From Coffea arabica (taxonomy: Eukaryota > Streptophyta > Magnoliopsida > Gentianales > Rubiaceae): a DNA stretch of 64,000 nt. This document shows, one piece after another, positions 32,413 through 44,267 of the stretch (within the stretch, counting starts at the first letter, position 1; every line of letters starts with the position of its first letter). The notes under the pieces are model-generated. The model saw only the letters and a program-made list of their open reading frames with translations. It ran no database searches and was not told the DNA's origin. Both the position numbers and the translations under genes were made by a program. Where the stretch lies: NCBI RefSeq assembly GCF_036785885.1, contig NC_092326.1, positions 42,556,287 to 42,620,286 on the forward strand, given 5' to 3'.

Positions 32413-33555
32413 CTATGCACTGGTTGCATTGCCTGATGGTACAAAAGCCAAAGCTCTGCCAACATCCCTCACAAACGCACCGATGGCAGCATACTCCTTC
32501 AAAGCTCTTACATCAGCGTTATTCCTCAGCATCTCCGGCAGGAACAGCCAAAGTCCGGTGACCATGACAAATACAACCACCAAGGCCGTCGAAAGAAACC
32601 TTGGCAACCGCCACCTACTCTTGAGAGCCTTCTTAGCAGCAACCTCCACAACCATACAAACCCCATGCAACAAAAAGAACCCAGTCAGCTTCCCTGTAGG
32701 CCTCGCACGGCCCATATAGTAAAAGATCAGCTCGTGCATCAGGGCAGAAACAACGAAAGTTCCTAACACCGCGGGAACTGAGGCCAACTCCCGGCCGAGT
32801 AACTTCTCTGCCAGTTTGTGGACAGGTTCGTATACGGACGGGCGGAGAATACGGGTAACCATGAGGTTCCATCTGCGACCCCAGAAATCTTGCAGCGACG
32901 ACGAGAACAGGGGCTCGTTAAACGTTGGTTCCAATTCTGCCCCTAGTGACACCCGTGCCATGGTGGCCACAATTGCTAGTATAATTTCCAGTGCAAAGTA
33001 CATATGGAAACAGTACAAAATCCAGATTATGAGCGGATTGATTTGGTCACTGTAGTCGTACAATTTAATCATGGATGCCAAGAGGACCCCTTTCGTAGCA
33101 TAACTGACTACAGATCGATGGCTCTTCTTCTTTGGCCACTCTTTTTGAGGTGGGGTATTTTCAGGATGGCCATTTTGTGGAGTTTCCTCCGGGGGTGGTT
33201 TTTGTCGAATTCTGATGGGGAGGCATGCCAAGGCTATAAAGCGAGGAAAAGAGAGTGAAGGGTCGGAGAGAGGGCCTCTGTGGAAAGCAAACATGAGGAG
33301 TTTGAAGTTGGAAAGCCATGCTACGAAGAAGGCAGTGGTGACCCCAAGATGTAAGGTGTGGAGTTTGAGAGGGAGATATATGAAGAGACAGATTATGGGA
33401 AGAAATGCCAGGAACCTTGGCATGCCCTTTTGGACGATCTTTCCAGCCAAGTAGCAGTAGCACAAAGAGACGTACACAGATAACCATACCTCGACGAAAT
33501 TGCTAATCTCACCCTCCACCCAATACTTGATCACATCCTTGATCTCGCCTTCCAT
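32413..33555 (-). CDS. MBOAT wax ester synthase-like acyltransferase, second intact copy
   Basis: Same activity class as 11103-12176: acyl-CoA to fatty alcohol transfer in the ER membrane. Single exon, 380 residues, slightly long. The N-terminus has two family-start motifs in tandem: MEGEIKDV at 1-8 and VEGEISNF at 13-20. At the second, the ancestral Met appears as Val, so the start has moved upstream. Signatures: ELEPTFNEPLFSSSLQDFWG (207-226), RRWN and ILRPSVYEPV, and the catalytic MHELIFYY with His274. A Pro/Lys-rich loop (about 118-146) is longer than in the paralogue and accounts for most of the extra length. It is diverged from the 11-kb copy, so the duplication is old. Confidence 0.9.
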   Translation of the reverse strand: MEGEIKDVIKYWVEGEISNFVEVWLSVYVSLCYCYLAGKIVQKGMPRFLAFLPIICLFIYLPLKLHTLHLGVTTAFFVAWLSNFKLLMFAFHRGPLSDPSLSFPRFIALACLPIRIRQKPPPEETPQNGHPENTPPQKEWPKKKSHRSVVSYATKGVLLASMIKLYDYSDQINPLIIWILYCFHMYFALEIILAIVATMARVSLGAELEPTFNEPLFSSSLQDFWGRRWNLMVTRILRPSVYEPVHKLAEKLLGRELASVPAVLGTFVVSALMHELIFYYMGRARPTGKLTGFFLLHGVCMVVEVAAKKALKSRWRLPRFLSTALVVVFVMVTGLWLFLPEMLRNNADVRALKEYAAIGAFVRDVGRALAFVPSGNATSA

Positions 33556-34920
33556 TTCCCCCCAGTAAAGTGTAAACTCTCTTCTCTCCTCTCTGTTTCC
33601 CTCCTGTTTTTTAGTAGAGTTCTTGCCTTTTTGGTTGGTACCCTGTTGATTGGTTTTTACTTTTTATCAGCGCTGGTGGGCGATCAAAAAAGATAGATGC
33701 CCGCTTGGGACCTCAAGGTCTACGGACACTATTATTATTGTTTCCAACGCGTACCAAGTACTACATGCGAACAACGAGTGGAATCCGAGCAGCCGAGTGA
33801 GCGAGTCCAAATTAAGTTTTGTGGCTTTCTTCTGGGAAATGGGGCAGGAGACTGACAACCGTTCCTGAAGGTTCGCGGTCACGATGTAATTTAAAAAATT
33901 TATACGATTCAGATTATAGTATGTAATTTGATTTTTATGTTATGTGTGAGGCCTACAAAAAGGTGTTATAAAATTACGTCGTGTGCAAAGTAAATTACAT
34001 ATTGTGTGCAATAGAAGTTAGGCGCAGTGAAAAATGAATAACAGGTTGTGCCCCTTGTGCCTTTCTTCTGTAATCTGTGCCATTTTTTTGTTTGTCAGAA
34101 CTTCTGTAATCTGTACTTGATAGAGAAAATTTAAACGGAAAAATAACTTTACGTGGAGGAAATTTGCTCTTAACTGTTCTAGAATCTAGAATGGGAAATT
34201 ATCTGGGTGCTGATATTTTTCTAAACCAACCAGAAAAAATAATAAAAAGGAAAAAAGAGACAGAAGAGGGGCCATCATCTAGAAAGGTTTTGTGCTTTTT
34301 TTCTTCTCCTTCTTTCTTTCCTTCCCCCGAGTAATGAACCTTGTAGACAGTGGAGTTTCAAGTCGCTCGTCCAATGAATGGACGTCGGTATGCGGTAGAT
34401 GATTGATTGGATGACCTCCTCCAATTATTTTTTTTTATTATAATTATAGAATTTTTATAACCCGATTTAGAAGGTGGGAACTCAACGTGAACAGAGATTA
34501 CATCCAAAATGATCAATATGCGGTAATTTTTTGGCGGGCCCAAGGCCCAGTGGCTGGATGACCTCCTGCAATGGACCATAGGCTAATGCGGCGGTGGTTG
34601 GTGTGGAACACCAGTCTTCAGCTGATACCGAAGGAATTGACCATCATAATTCATAAGGACTGACTTGATTAATCAGGCAACCAGTGACAAAAGAGATTAG
34701 CCTGTGGAACTGCGGACCGTGTCTCTACTCTGTGGCCTAGGCTGCCGCAATTCTTTTCACACTGCCCTAGACCACCAACCAATACGGCAACAAGTTTTTA
34801 GAAAGAAAAGAAGAAGAAGGAAATCGGCATGATGAGGTCATCCAGGTTTCTATTGTTGCTCCTGTTTTTGTAGGCAACCTTTGGGCTTCGGCAGCTGGAC
34901 TCGTTTAATTAGGTGATGAC
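33556..34920. other. Intergenic upstream of the second wax synthase gene
   Basis: Probable 5' flank with a CT-rich leader at 33570-33600, a diverged dispersed repeat at 33880-34020, and AT-rich DNA. No gene supported. Confidence 0.5.
33880..34020. repeat. Dispersed repeat, copy 2
   Basis: Diverged relative of 13800-13960, sharing an ordered set of words such as ATTATA-TATGTAA and GTGCAAAGTAAATTAC. Confidence 0.45.
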
Positions 34921-37000
34921 CAATTAGAGGTGGCAAAATGAGCGGATGAGCGGAATTTACTTAGGTTTGAAATGAAATCAAATCATATGGATTTGAGTCC
35001 AACCTTATCCATATATATTTTGGGATTAATTTGGACGGGATCACTTTGTGATGGGTTTAGATTGATCCCGTTCAATACCCAAATCTATTTTCTACATATT
35101 TTTTTCCTTTAATTCATTTTTTATTTTTTATATAACTTTAATATTTTTGATTTATTAAATTTCTTTTAATTTTATTAAATAAATATGCACGTGCTTTATA
35201 CTCAGGATTCCCACCAAAAAATTGGATTAACAAAAAAAGAAAAAGATAGATATACAGTCATATTCCAACATATATCAAGATGGTCAAGGCACTTAGGATG
35301 TTGAATATTTATCCTCATCATTGTCTAAGAATGACAGGTCTAAACTGACTGAAATACTGGAAATTCTTTTGAATAATGACTAGGAAGACTGTTAGATTAT
35401 ATTCTCTGGAATGACTATAAAAATTGTTAAAGATAATTTTTGAATCTAAAACTCCGTTTGGATTGGCTATTTTTTCAAAAAAACAAGTTTTTCAAATACA
35501 ATATTACAGTAATATACAATAACTCAAAAAACATCCCATCCACATTAGTATATCAAATATTTCAAAAAAAAAATTTAGGAAACGCGGGCATGACTCATGA
35601 TTGGACTTAGCTCACCCAAGATATGTCGTCAATTGACTGGTCAGTGGAGTAAATTCTCGATACCAACTTTATGTCCACTCGATGTCTCACAAGTGGAAAG
35701 CTAACAAACAACGGAACATATCAAAATCGTAATCAAATTATCAAGGGAGCCCAATGCTTTTCCTTTGTTTGTTTACTGTTTACCAGAGGTGGCAAAATGA
35801 ATGGTTATGCTTAAATGGATAATGGATAAAAATTAATCTAATCTAATTACAATCATCATTTAATAAATGAACCTAAATGGATAGGATAGGGTTTAAATGG
35901 ATGATGCAATATCATGATCCAACCATTTATTCTCCTGAGTGCTATAATTATTCATCCTACTCTAGCTAGTCAAAGTGATCAAAGTGTGGAGTATTAGAAT
36001 AAGCACTCTCCATTTGCAGCCTCTCTTCTCTTCTGAGCCTTGGATCCAGTTATTCAAATACTCATATGTACTACTAATTGAAAGCATTTTTCAAACCGCT
36101 GTCCCGATTCAAAGTCAAAGGCAGCCTCAACCCACACTTATCAATACATCATCTTATCATCATCAAGAAGAAAGCTTGTATAATATTTAGGTTGACCCAA
36201 AAGCTTGCACCCAGTTAATTCTTAGAATGGAGTTAAAAACAATCAATTTGAACTCAGAATCCAAATCTGTGTGCTCAATAAATTCACTCAAAACACTCTC
36301 CGATGACAGCCGCTGCCAGGGCCGTTCCCCAAGAGAGGAACCAAAATTCTATTTTGATACAAACTTTTTGAGTTTTCCAGCGGGTCAAGAGCTCTATATA
36401 GAGTCGGTTAGTGCATGTTTGAATGTGTGAGGTGAATGTGTAAGCTGCTCTAGTATGTTGTGGGACCCTATTTTTCTTTTAAGTTTTGATAATTGGATTT
36501 ACATGGATAATATGGGCTATCCATTTAAATCCACCAGCTTGTGTGGGTTTAAATGGTCATCCATGCAAGTCTATCAAAAATTTTTTAGTCATCCAAATTC
36601 ATTCAGGTTAGGATAATTTGGATGCATAAATGGATATGGATCCAAATTGTCACTTCTGCCGCTTACGACACTTCATTCGCGATTTAGCAGTATCTTGCGA
36701 ATCAAAAGTTGCAGAATAATTTAAAGTCATCCAAATCCATTCAATATAGGTTTCCGTGGATGGGTAAATGAATATGGATCCAAATTGCCACTTCTACTTC
36801 TCCTGTGTACCATACTATCTTCAATCTCACTTCAATCCCGTCGTTTCGGGCACGCTCTGGCTATGTAGCACTTGTTTGGGAACTCCAGCTAACAAATATA
36901 GCTTTTGCGCTTGCCACTTCTGATTAGTCGATTTCTGATATAGCTATTCAAAAGTATCAGACGGAACATGTAAAGCCTCAACCTACCATGCTGAGATGCT
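34921..37000. other. Intergenic, 2 kb, with fragments of TGGCAAAATGA-type repeats
   Basis: Several pieces share termini of the form AGAGGTGGCAAAATGA (34927 and 35786) and their complements (CAAATTGTCACTTCT near 36652 and CAAATTGCCACTTCT near 36797), with ATGGATATGGATCCAAAT motifs inside. This looks like nested hAT-type MITEs. Exact borders and target duplications are not clear. No gene supported. Confidence 0.4.
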
Positions 37001-37407
37001 AGAATCTTTAGCCTTGTACTAGCAGCATTTAATACGGGAGTGGGTTTGCAGGGACTGCCCTAAACTTGCCCAGATTTGGGCTGTCAAATTTGGGAAAAAG
37101 AAATCCAGGCAACCGGCCCAATCCAGGCCACAAACTTTACCAGCAGAAGCCCCCTGATCCCTTATTACATAGCCTTTCGAAACTAAATCTAGATCAACCG
37201 AATCTGACCTAAGAAACAAGTACACAACTGATTGACCCATCTAACTTGCTGCATTTTTGTTAAATGTTTGTATGAAGACGACATCAACAGTCACTTGGCA
37301 AGGCAAGTAGCACTTGTCGACCTGCTCACGAGTTACTGGGTAACGGTCACACCAATGAAATCAAGCTTCTTTGCTGAGAGCCCACAGATCATTGTTGTCA
37401 AGCTTCT

Positions 37408-40400
37408 TTAAAACTGCTGCTGCTGCTGCTGCTCGTATATCTGCATATATGCTTCCGACAGTGCTACCATCTGGGGGAGAGTTTCTGTAACATGCAGATC
37501 TTGCATCTCATACCTGCAAATACAGAACAAACAGGATTGGAAGCCTATTAGTGGCATAATCTTCATGCAACTTAAAAAAACTTTGAGAAGTAAGCAAAGA
37601 TTACCATAATTCTTCAGACTTCCGCTGTACAAAAACCCGGTATGATCCTTCACCTGGTTTACCATCATGAACTATGTTGGCAATCAAATCGTACTTGGAG
37701 CGCAGTCTTTCATTCTGTTTGGGTGCAGGAAGTGGAATATAGTCCTTGAGCTCCAGGTTCTTCACGGGAAAATTAACTGAGGGAAAAAAATTTAGAAAAA
37801 TGAACTTAAAAGAAAAATGGGACATACAATTTAGTCACAGCATATATCAAATTAATATTATTTTCATAATCCAGCGGTAACACCTCAACAACTTTGTAAG
37901 ACACAAATTAGAAGCAGCATCTCCACTAACAGGTGAAAACATGGCTCTTGCAAACACGTGGAATGGGATATGTGAAAAAAAATCAAAGAATACTAGGCAC
38001 TGGTAAGATCTTACTGTCGCACATCACTTCACAAGATTATCAAAATGCCAAGACAGATACAGAACTAATATTGGTACCATATAGAATAGAAAAGAAACAT
38101 TAGACTAAAGGAACATGAGACACCAAAAAATGAAGCCCAAAATGTCACACATCACAGCAAAATTTTTGCATGGTATTGTGTGAGAACAAGAAAACATGTA
38201 TGACTTAAATCTCCATCTTGACAGTGAAAGCAACAAACAAGATTATTTGTGCTAGATTCCAAGCCATTCATGTAATCAAACTGGCCAGACAAAAATTTCC
38301 CCCAAACTTCCCACATCACTTCCCTTCGAGGAAAGCAATCTAAAAAGTATCTGGAGAAGCAATGTGCTAATGTGAACGGAAACAGTTCCAAATGAGACAG
38401 CAGTCGCCTCATTATGTCTAGCATACATAGTTGTTGACTAAATAGCAAATAATCTCCACCTGAAAAATCATCAGGCAGAATAAAGCTATATATCAATACG
38501 TCAAGAACATACAGTCTTATAGGCAGAAAAACAGAGTAATCTTTCAATTTATCCTGCACTGTGAACTCAAACAACAGCAACTCCTCCTAGAATCACATAA
38601 ATAAACAGACTCAAAAAACTACTGCAATCGGTTTCTTACTACCCCCCTCCAAACACCTCAAGAAACAAAAAGGAGAAGCAAATAGTCTGTCAAACATTAC
38701 AAATACTTACCAAGGGTAGGATTTTTCTCCACAAAGAAATTATTCTTCGTAAAACGTCGCATGTGGAGAATTAAGTAAGGTGGCAATTTTGTAACACGAT
38801 ATTTCATCCTTGCCATCCTAGGTCGCACAACTTCTGTCACAGTCTCACCATCAAACTTTTTCAGAATGTTGAAAAGTGGAACCTGGGAGCATTTGTCACA
38901 TTGAGAAAAGTGCTTTTAGCACAAAACATTTGTGCCGAAGCTAAGCCATTGTCTTAGTTGAAAAAACATTTTGATTAGCAATATTCTGTTAGCGCCAAAA
39001 AATATAAAACAACATAATACAGATTCAATATAAATCCGTAATAAAGCAGGATTTTTTCCTTTTTTTTTGGAAGGGAGGGGAAAGATGGTGAGATACAGAT
39101 TCAACAAATATGAATGATACAAGGCAGACATCACAAGCATAAAAGCACTAAATATCCTGTCCTGGCAAGGTATATTGCCTGTCCATGAATAACCAAGTCA
39201 TCATATTTGATGCCCTTAAATAAAGCTAAGTCCAGATGCCCCAAGATAGCATTAAAGCACCAAGTATGAGATCACAGATAAAGGTGGTAACCTGAACACT
39301 TAAAACCTTATAAAGCCTTTGAGGTGCTATATGTTTTGTAAGGCATGTCATATATCAACATCTATATGATTTTTCCCACATAAAGGCAACCCAAAGGTGA
39401 AGATCTCCTTCCTCCTACCAAATTGTACTGGACTATGATCAACAACTCTGATATAGCACCTAATGTGACTAACACCACTTCACCCAGTATTCCCCAGTGA
39501 TCCCCAGACCCTGCAATGACCAAAGTGGCAGCACCTCATAGCTAGTTGCCTCAGAAAATTCTTTAACCAATCTATTGTCCCCACCATAGAACAAACAGGA
39601 CAGTGTCTCGCAGGGAAATTAGTTCAAATGCACAAAATTACAGTTTTGAGCATGAAACTAATGACCAACGTGTTTTGCGCATTCTGATTATCAATTCTTA
39701 GAACAAGATATGAACAAGTGACAACCACAACACCAGAATTAAAAGAATGTGAAGTAACCTGGGGGATGATGTTTTTCTCCATAACATCTTTGAAGAGTGG
39801 CGGGGGTGGCAAATCTAGACCAAGCATTAAGAACGGCATTCTGGTACTTTCTGTAAAAGAACTATGCACCTCGGACCCAGTATCTACACCATTACCATTA
39901 ATTACTGCATCTCCATCTACCTTTTTCTCAACAATGGGTTTGCTATGGCTTTCTTTCACTACCTCCAGTTCTCCCTAATGAAATGATAAAGGACAATTTT
40001 TTTTGCTCAAAACAAGCAACAAAAATTCATCTAGTACAACAAAAACATGCAGGAAAGCAAAGAAAACGGTTTCATTAGAATAGTACCTGAAAGCATTGGT
40101 GGATAATGTTGCCACTTTTCTTTGAACCTTTGAGATCTGCATGCAGTGTATTAAGAAGCCATGACATAAACTCAACAGGGTCAGACTGCGCACCAATTCG
40201 AAACCGTTTCTTACTGGCTTTCATAACTGCTTGTAAGAACTCATGTGGACTAACCTGCAAAATTCACAGAAGTACAGAATGAAACTTGTGAACAAGAAAC
40301 AATTCCATGGACGTTCAGTACCAGTCCGAACCTGTCCCTTAAAGTTCCTTGCATGCCAAATTTTTCGAGTGAGCTCTCCAAATCGATGAACTAGTGGAGA

Positions 40401-42129
40401 TTTGCTGTGCTGATAGTTTTCAGGGATAAGAAAAAAGTTCCTCAGAGGAGTAACACGCATTAAGGACTGAATAGTGACATTAACAAAATCTGTTTCCTTT
40501 ATGTTGTTCAGCCCCACCTACAAATCAGTTCCCGTGCAAAAAACTCAATATAGGCACTAACAAGGATATAGATGACATTTCAAGTATTAAACGATGATAA
40601 CGAGAACAAACCATTCCAGGTAGATAATCTGATCCATCAAGTGCCCTAGACCATTGCTTATTCTTGTCAAGGTGCAAAACTTGTTCCCTGGTGAACCTGT
40701 TACACAGTGCCAAAACAAAGTCGGCAGCCAGCAAAGACAACAAACAGGAGACAAGGGCCAAATCTAGCATGAAAAGATAAAAAAATCCAGCATTATACAT
40801 TGTAGGAAGCATTAAGCACTTTTATGAAGTCATTTTGTGGAAACTAGGAAAACTCTATAATCAGAAAAAGAATGCTTGACTTCCAAGCAAAACCTCCTTT
40901 CTTTACCTCTTCATGTCATCTACACTTCCCTCTGCGGCCAAAACCCAGCCACACCGAAAAATAAAAGAAAGGGATGGGGAAAGGGAAACATGAGACATGC
41001 ATGAGATTTGTTACTGAAACACATCTTATCCAATCAACACATCATATAATTGACACTGGAAATGTGAACCATAGATAAAAGGCAATCAAGAGGAAAATAA
41101 ATATGTCAGCATTGACATAAAATTTTCAGACACCTTGGGTTAAGAACATGTCGAATGTCATCCAATGATGGGTCAACAATCTCATATCCATCAGGGAGGC
41201 AATAAACTTTCTCTGTCCGAAGATTGATGTAGACATGGTGTCCAGCTTCAAGACTGTGAGTATATGCATGAGATTTTTGGCCTCTTCCCTGGTAGTACTT
41301 TCCACAAACTAAACATGCGTAAACGTTCAAATTGGAAAGGGAAACTGAGCAAAACCTCTCAAAGTCAAAATCCAAAACCTGAACACAACAAAGTAGAGAA
41401 TATCATAACCAGAAGCAACAACATAAAACAGTTTCTTAAAACTACAAAGAGATTGCATTACATAAAAACAAATTGTTCTAAAGCATCAAAAGGACGATCA
41501 TAATTTTAAGCACCCAAAAAATTGGAAGCTACTAAAACCCAAGGTTCGTCTGAAATACTGCAAAGAGATTTACTTAATGATAATCGACAGTATCTTACAC
41601 CAGCCACTCAGGCAAACAGCCATAATTTCCAGTGAGAGGCATGTTATCTATTCCTAGATAGAAGCAATTTCAGGAAAAACAAACATGAAAAGTATTAAAA
41701 ACAAGAACAAATCAACAACTAATAAAAAAAAAACATCATTGTGCTATATTTAATGACTCAGTAAAGCAAAAGCATTAATTAAAATACCTGTCGATTAACA
41801 GTATCAAGATAAGGACAGTCCCTTCTCACTTCAACAGCTCGACTGCGCTTTCCACGAGTTCCCACCATAAGAGTATCATCGTCATCTTCTTCTTCATCAT
41901 ATTCTTCCTTGTGAGTATTGCCATTCGGCTCTGATCCTCTGCCCCCGCTCAAAACCCTATTGAGGTTCCCTCCTCTCTTGTCATCCTCCTCGTCATCGTC
42001 GTCCTCATACGAAGCGAGAGGAAGTAAAGGATTCTCAAATGCGACCGTAGACGGCGGAGGAGAAGCTGACGCCGAACCAGAGGATTGCTCCACTATCTTC
42101 TGCCTTTTGGAACTGGAATTCTCTACCAT
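37408..42129 (-). CDS. USP39: U4/U6.U5 tri-snRNP-associated protein 2, USP39/Sad1-like
   Basis: Spliceosome assembly factor: a ubiquitin-protease fold without protease activity, needed for the tri-snRNP in the nucleus. Nine coding exons: 42129-41788, 41378-41134, 40696-40612, 40517-40332, 40254-40087, 39974-39759, 38882-38711, 37776-37605 and 37513-37408. Together they give 1692 nt (563 residues), matching the family length of about 565. Acidic, low-complexity N-terminus (1-100). The UBP zinc finger (about 105-200) has the Cys and His ligands in CLVCGKYYQGRG and the SHAYTHSLEAGHHVY run. The USP-like domain begins GLNNIKETDFVNVTIQSL, with Asp234 where active proteases have Cys. It ends in a short polyglutamine run, QQQQQQF. 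A leader intron is likely (donor CCG|GTAAGT at 42398). Confidence 0.92.
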
Positions 42130-42720
42130 CGTAAAAACTAAGAAATGTATTATCAAAAAGAGAAAGAAAAGAAACCCTAAATTAGCCAGCTATAAGAGAT
42201 AACCTCGGAATGAAGAAAGAATACAAAACATGGAGAAGAAAAACCTCCAATAATTTCACTTAATCAATAGCGTTCGAGCTCAAGCTGAAACTATCTCAAT
42301 AGTTACAGAAACAAAATGGGGGAAATTTCATAGAATTTCACGTTAATGCTTGAGATACATAAAACTCTATCGAATTGCTAGTATCCGTACAACTTACCGG
42401 TGAAGAACGGCGAAAGAGAGAAACGATGAAGATTGTAGGGTTTGGATCCAATTCCAGGGTTTCGACTGATTTCTTTTTCGTTGGATGAATTGACCGGAGA
42501 AAAATGTGTAGAACATAAAACAGAAAAAGAACAAGGAGTGGAGGAAGAGCCTGGGCTGGCTGTCAGCCGACTTTCGAGAGGATGAAATGCTATCCGGACC
42601 TTTTTGGGCTTACTGTTTTCTCCACATGACAAGGCCCAATTCTCTGCAGCAACTTTACTAGTATAATTGTCCAGATTATTTTCTTGGAAGTGGAAAAATA
42701 ACTCGGTCATTCTTGAGTTT
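42130..42720 (-). other. 5' leader and promoter side of the USP39-like gene
   Basis: The leader exon probably ends at 42398 (CACCG|GTAAGT) and rejoins just before the ATG at a TTTAG| or CTTAG| site. No separate gene seen. Confidence 0.4.
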
Positions 42721-44267
42721 TAGTTTGGGAATTGTCCGCGCTCTCATTTTAGTACACGGCAGTCCAATTGGCTTAATAAATAGCTAGACTACACAGTTTA
42801 TAGCGGTTACGAAAAAATTTAATACTTATTTAGTATAAAGTGTTTAAAACTTTTAATAATTTGAAAATACATAGAACTATTACATAGAATTAAAATGAGG
42901 AGAAGAGAAGAATATATTCATAATATTGTGTTATATTCTAATTTAAACAAGGAAAAGTAGAGAAATACGAATTGGGTAAAAATTCAATTTGGGAACAATA
43001 TTTCAATATGTGTATGTGTGTGCGCGCGCGCGCGCGCGCGTATTTGGAGTTAAAGTTTAAGTCCTATTTGATAATTCAATTCAGTAATAAAACTTAATGA
43101 TTCAAATTTTAACATATTTAGACGCGTTTGATGACAAAAAATAGAAGACTTAAGTTAATTAAGTGGCATTAAATTTTCTAAACAAAATTTGCTCCACAAA
43201 ATAAGTAATAAACTATTCATTTATCACTTAATATGATATAGTCTCGAATATATCACATTTAATACTTAACAATTTAATAAATCAATGGATTTAAACTTTA
43301 GATTTTAGATTTTAAAATTCAATTATCATATTTCAGTTTTAGCAAATGCACTCTTAGTTCTTGCTTTCTCTGAAAATTAAGTGAGTATATAGGTTGGGAG
43401 AAGAATGGGTTAGGTGATATAGAGGGCGGAGATCACAGGTTTGAAATCTTGCATTTAAACTGAAAAAAATGAGTATGTAGGCTAACAAATTTTTTTTTTG
43501 GGGTAAAAAATATAGGCTAGCATTTGGATTTCCCAAAATTTATTTTATGCTACACTGTAATTGTATCCATCAGATGTTATACCGAACGAGGAAGAATTAT
43601 CACCGCATAATTTTCTCAAGAACGGCAAACCAAGCATATCCAGATTGGAAGGTATAAATAAATAACAAATACAGGACCACTTTTTTCACTTATTGAAAAT
43701 TGGGTCCAAAAATCCAGTCGCGAACACCCAAATTTCACTACATTCATCTCTCACCACAATTTGTTGTTTGCAATATGGACAATAATTGCAGAGAACCTGG
43801 ATCCGCATGCGAGCGAGTACCGGTAGGTTATTGCAGTTTCTAACTCCAATTGTTACTTGCTCTTCCCCAGAAAAATAGGTCAATGAAATGTCAGGCTGGG
43901 CTACCAAGGAGAAGTCATTCCTCTTTTTAAGATTGTAACAGGCCAAGCTTAAGTTTATTGTGAACAACACTTCAAAAAGGGAAAAAAAAAAAACGAAAAC
44001 AAAACAATGACCTTACTTGTACCAAGAGAATGATGAACAACAATCTAGAAGCTAAACACTTCGAGCATCAATCAATCAATCATTGACAGATTTTCTTTCT
44101 TCCTCTCTTTTTCTTCTCCATTCCATTTTTTTTTTTTTTTTTTGTCGATTGCTGTCTGTTCTCTCCTCCTTCCTCGAGAAAGTTTGAAGAAAGATTGGCA
44201 TAACTAAGCTACAACCCAAACAGAGCTACATTCTGCGGCAAGGAAACTAGATTTCCAGCAAAAAGCA
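42721..44267. other. Intergenic, 1.5 kb
   Basis: AT-rich with the alternating CG tract at 43011-43042. An open frame at 43686-43970 (-) lies just beyond the RhoGDI stop and is probably 3' UTR or read-through, not a gene. Confidence 0.5.
43011..43042. repeat. Alternating (TG)n(CG)n tract
   Basis: TGTATGTGTG followed by about ten CG dinucleotides: uninterrupted alternating pyrimidine-purine sequence in otherwise AT-rich DNA. Able in principle to adopt Z-DNA. Confidence 0.9.

Noticed and set aside
38152-38580. 142-codon minus-strand frame in a USP39 intron
   Set aside because: Between exons 7 and 8 with clear splice sites. No recognisable domain; chance open frame in intron.
43686-43970. Minus-strand frame after the RhoGDI stop (Cys-containing)
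   Set aside because: Just downstream of a complete gene; likely 3' UTR. A CxxC pair alone is not enough to call a zinc protein.
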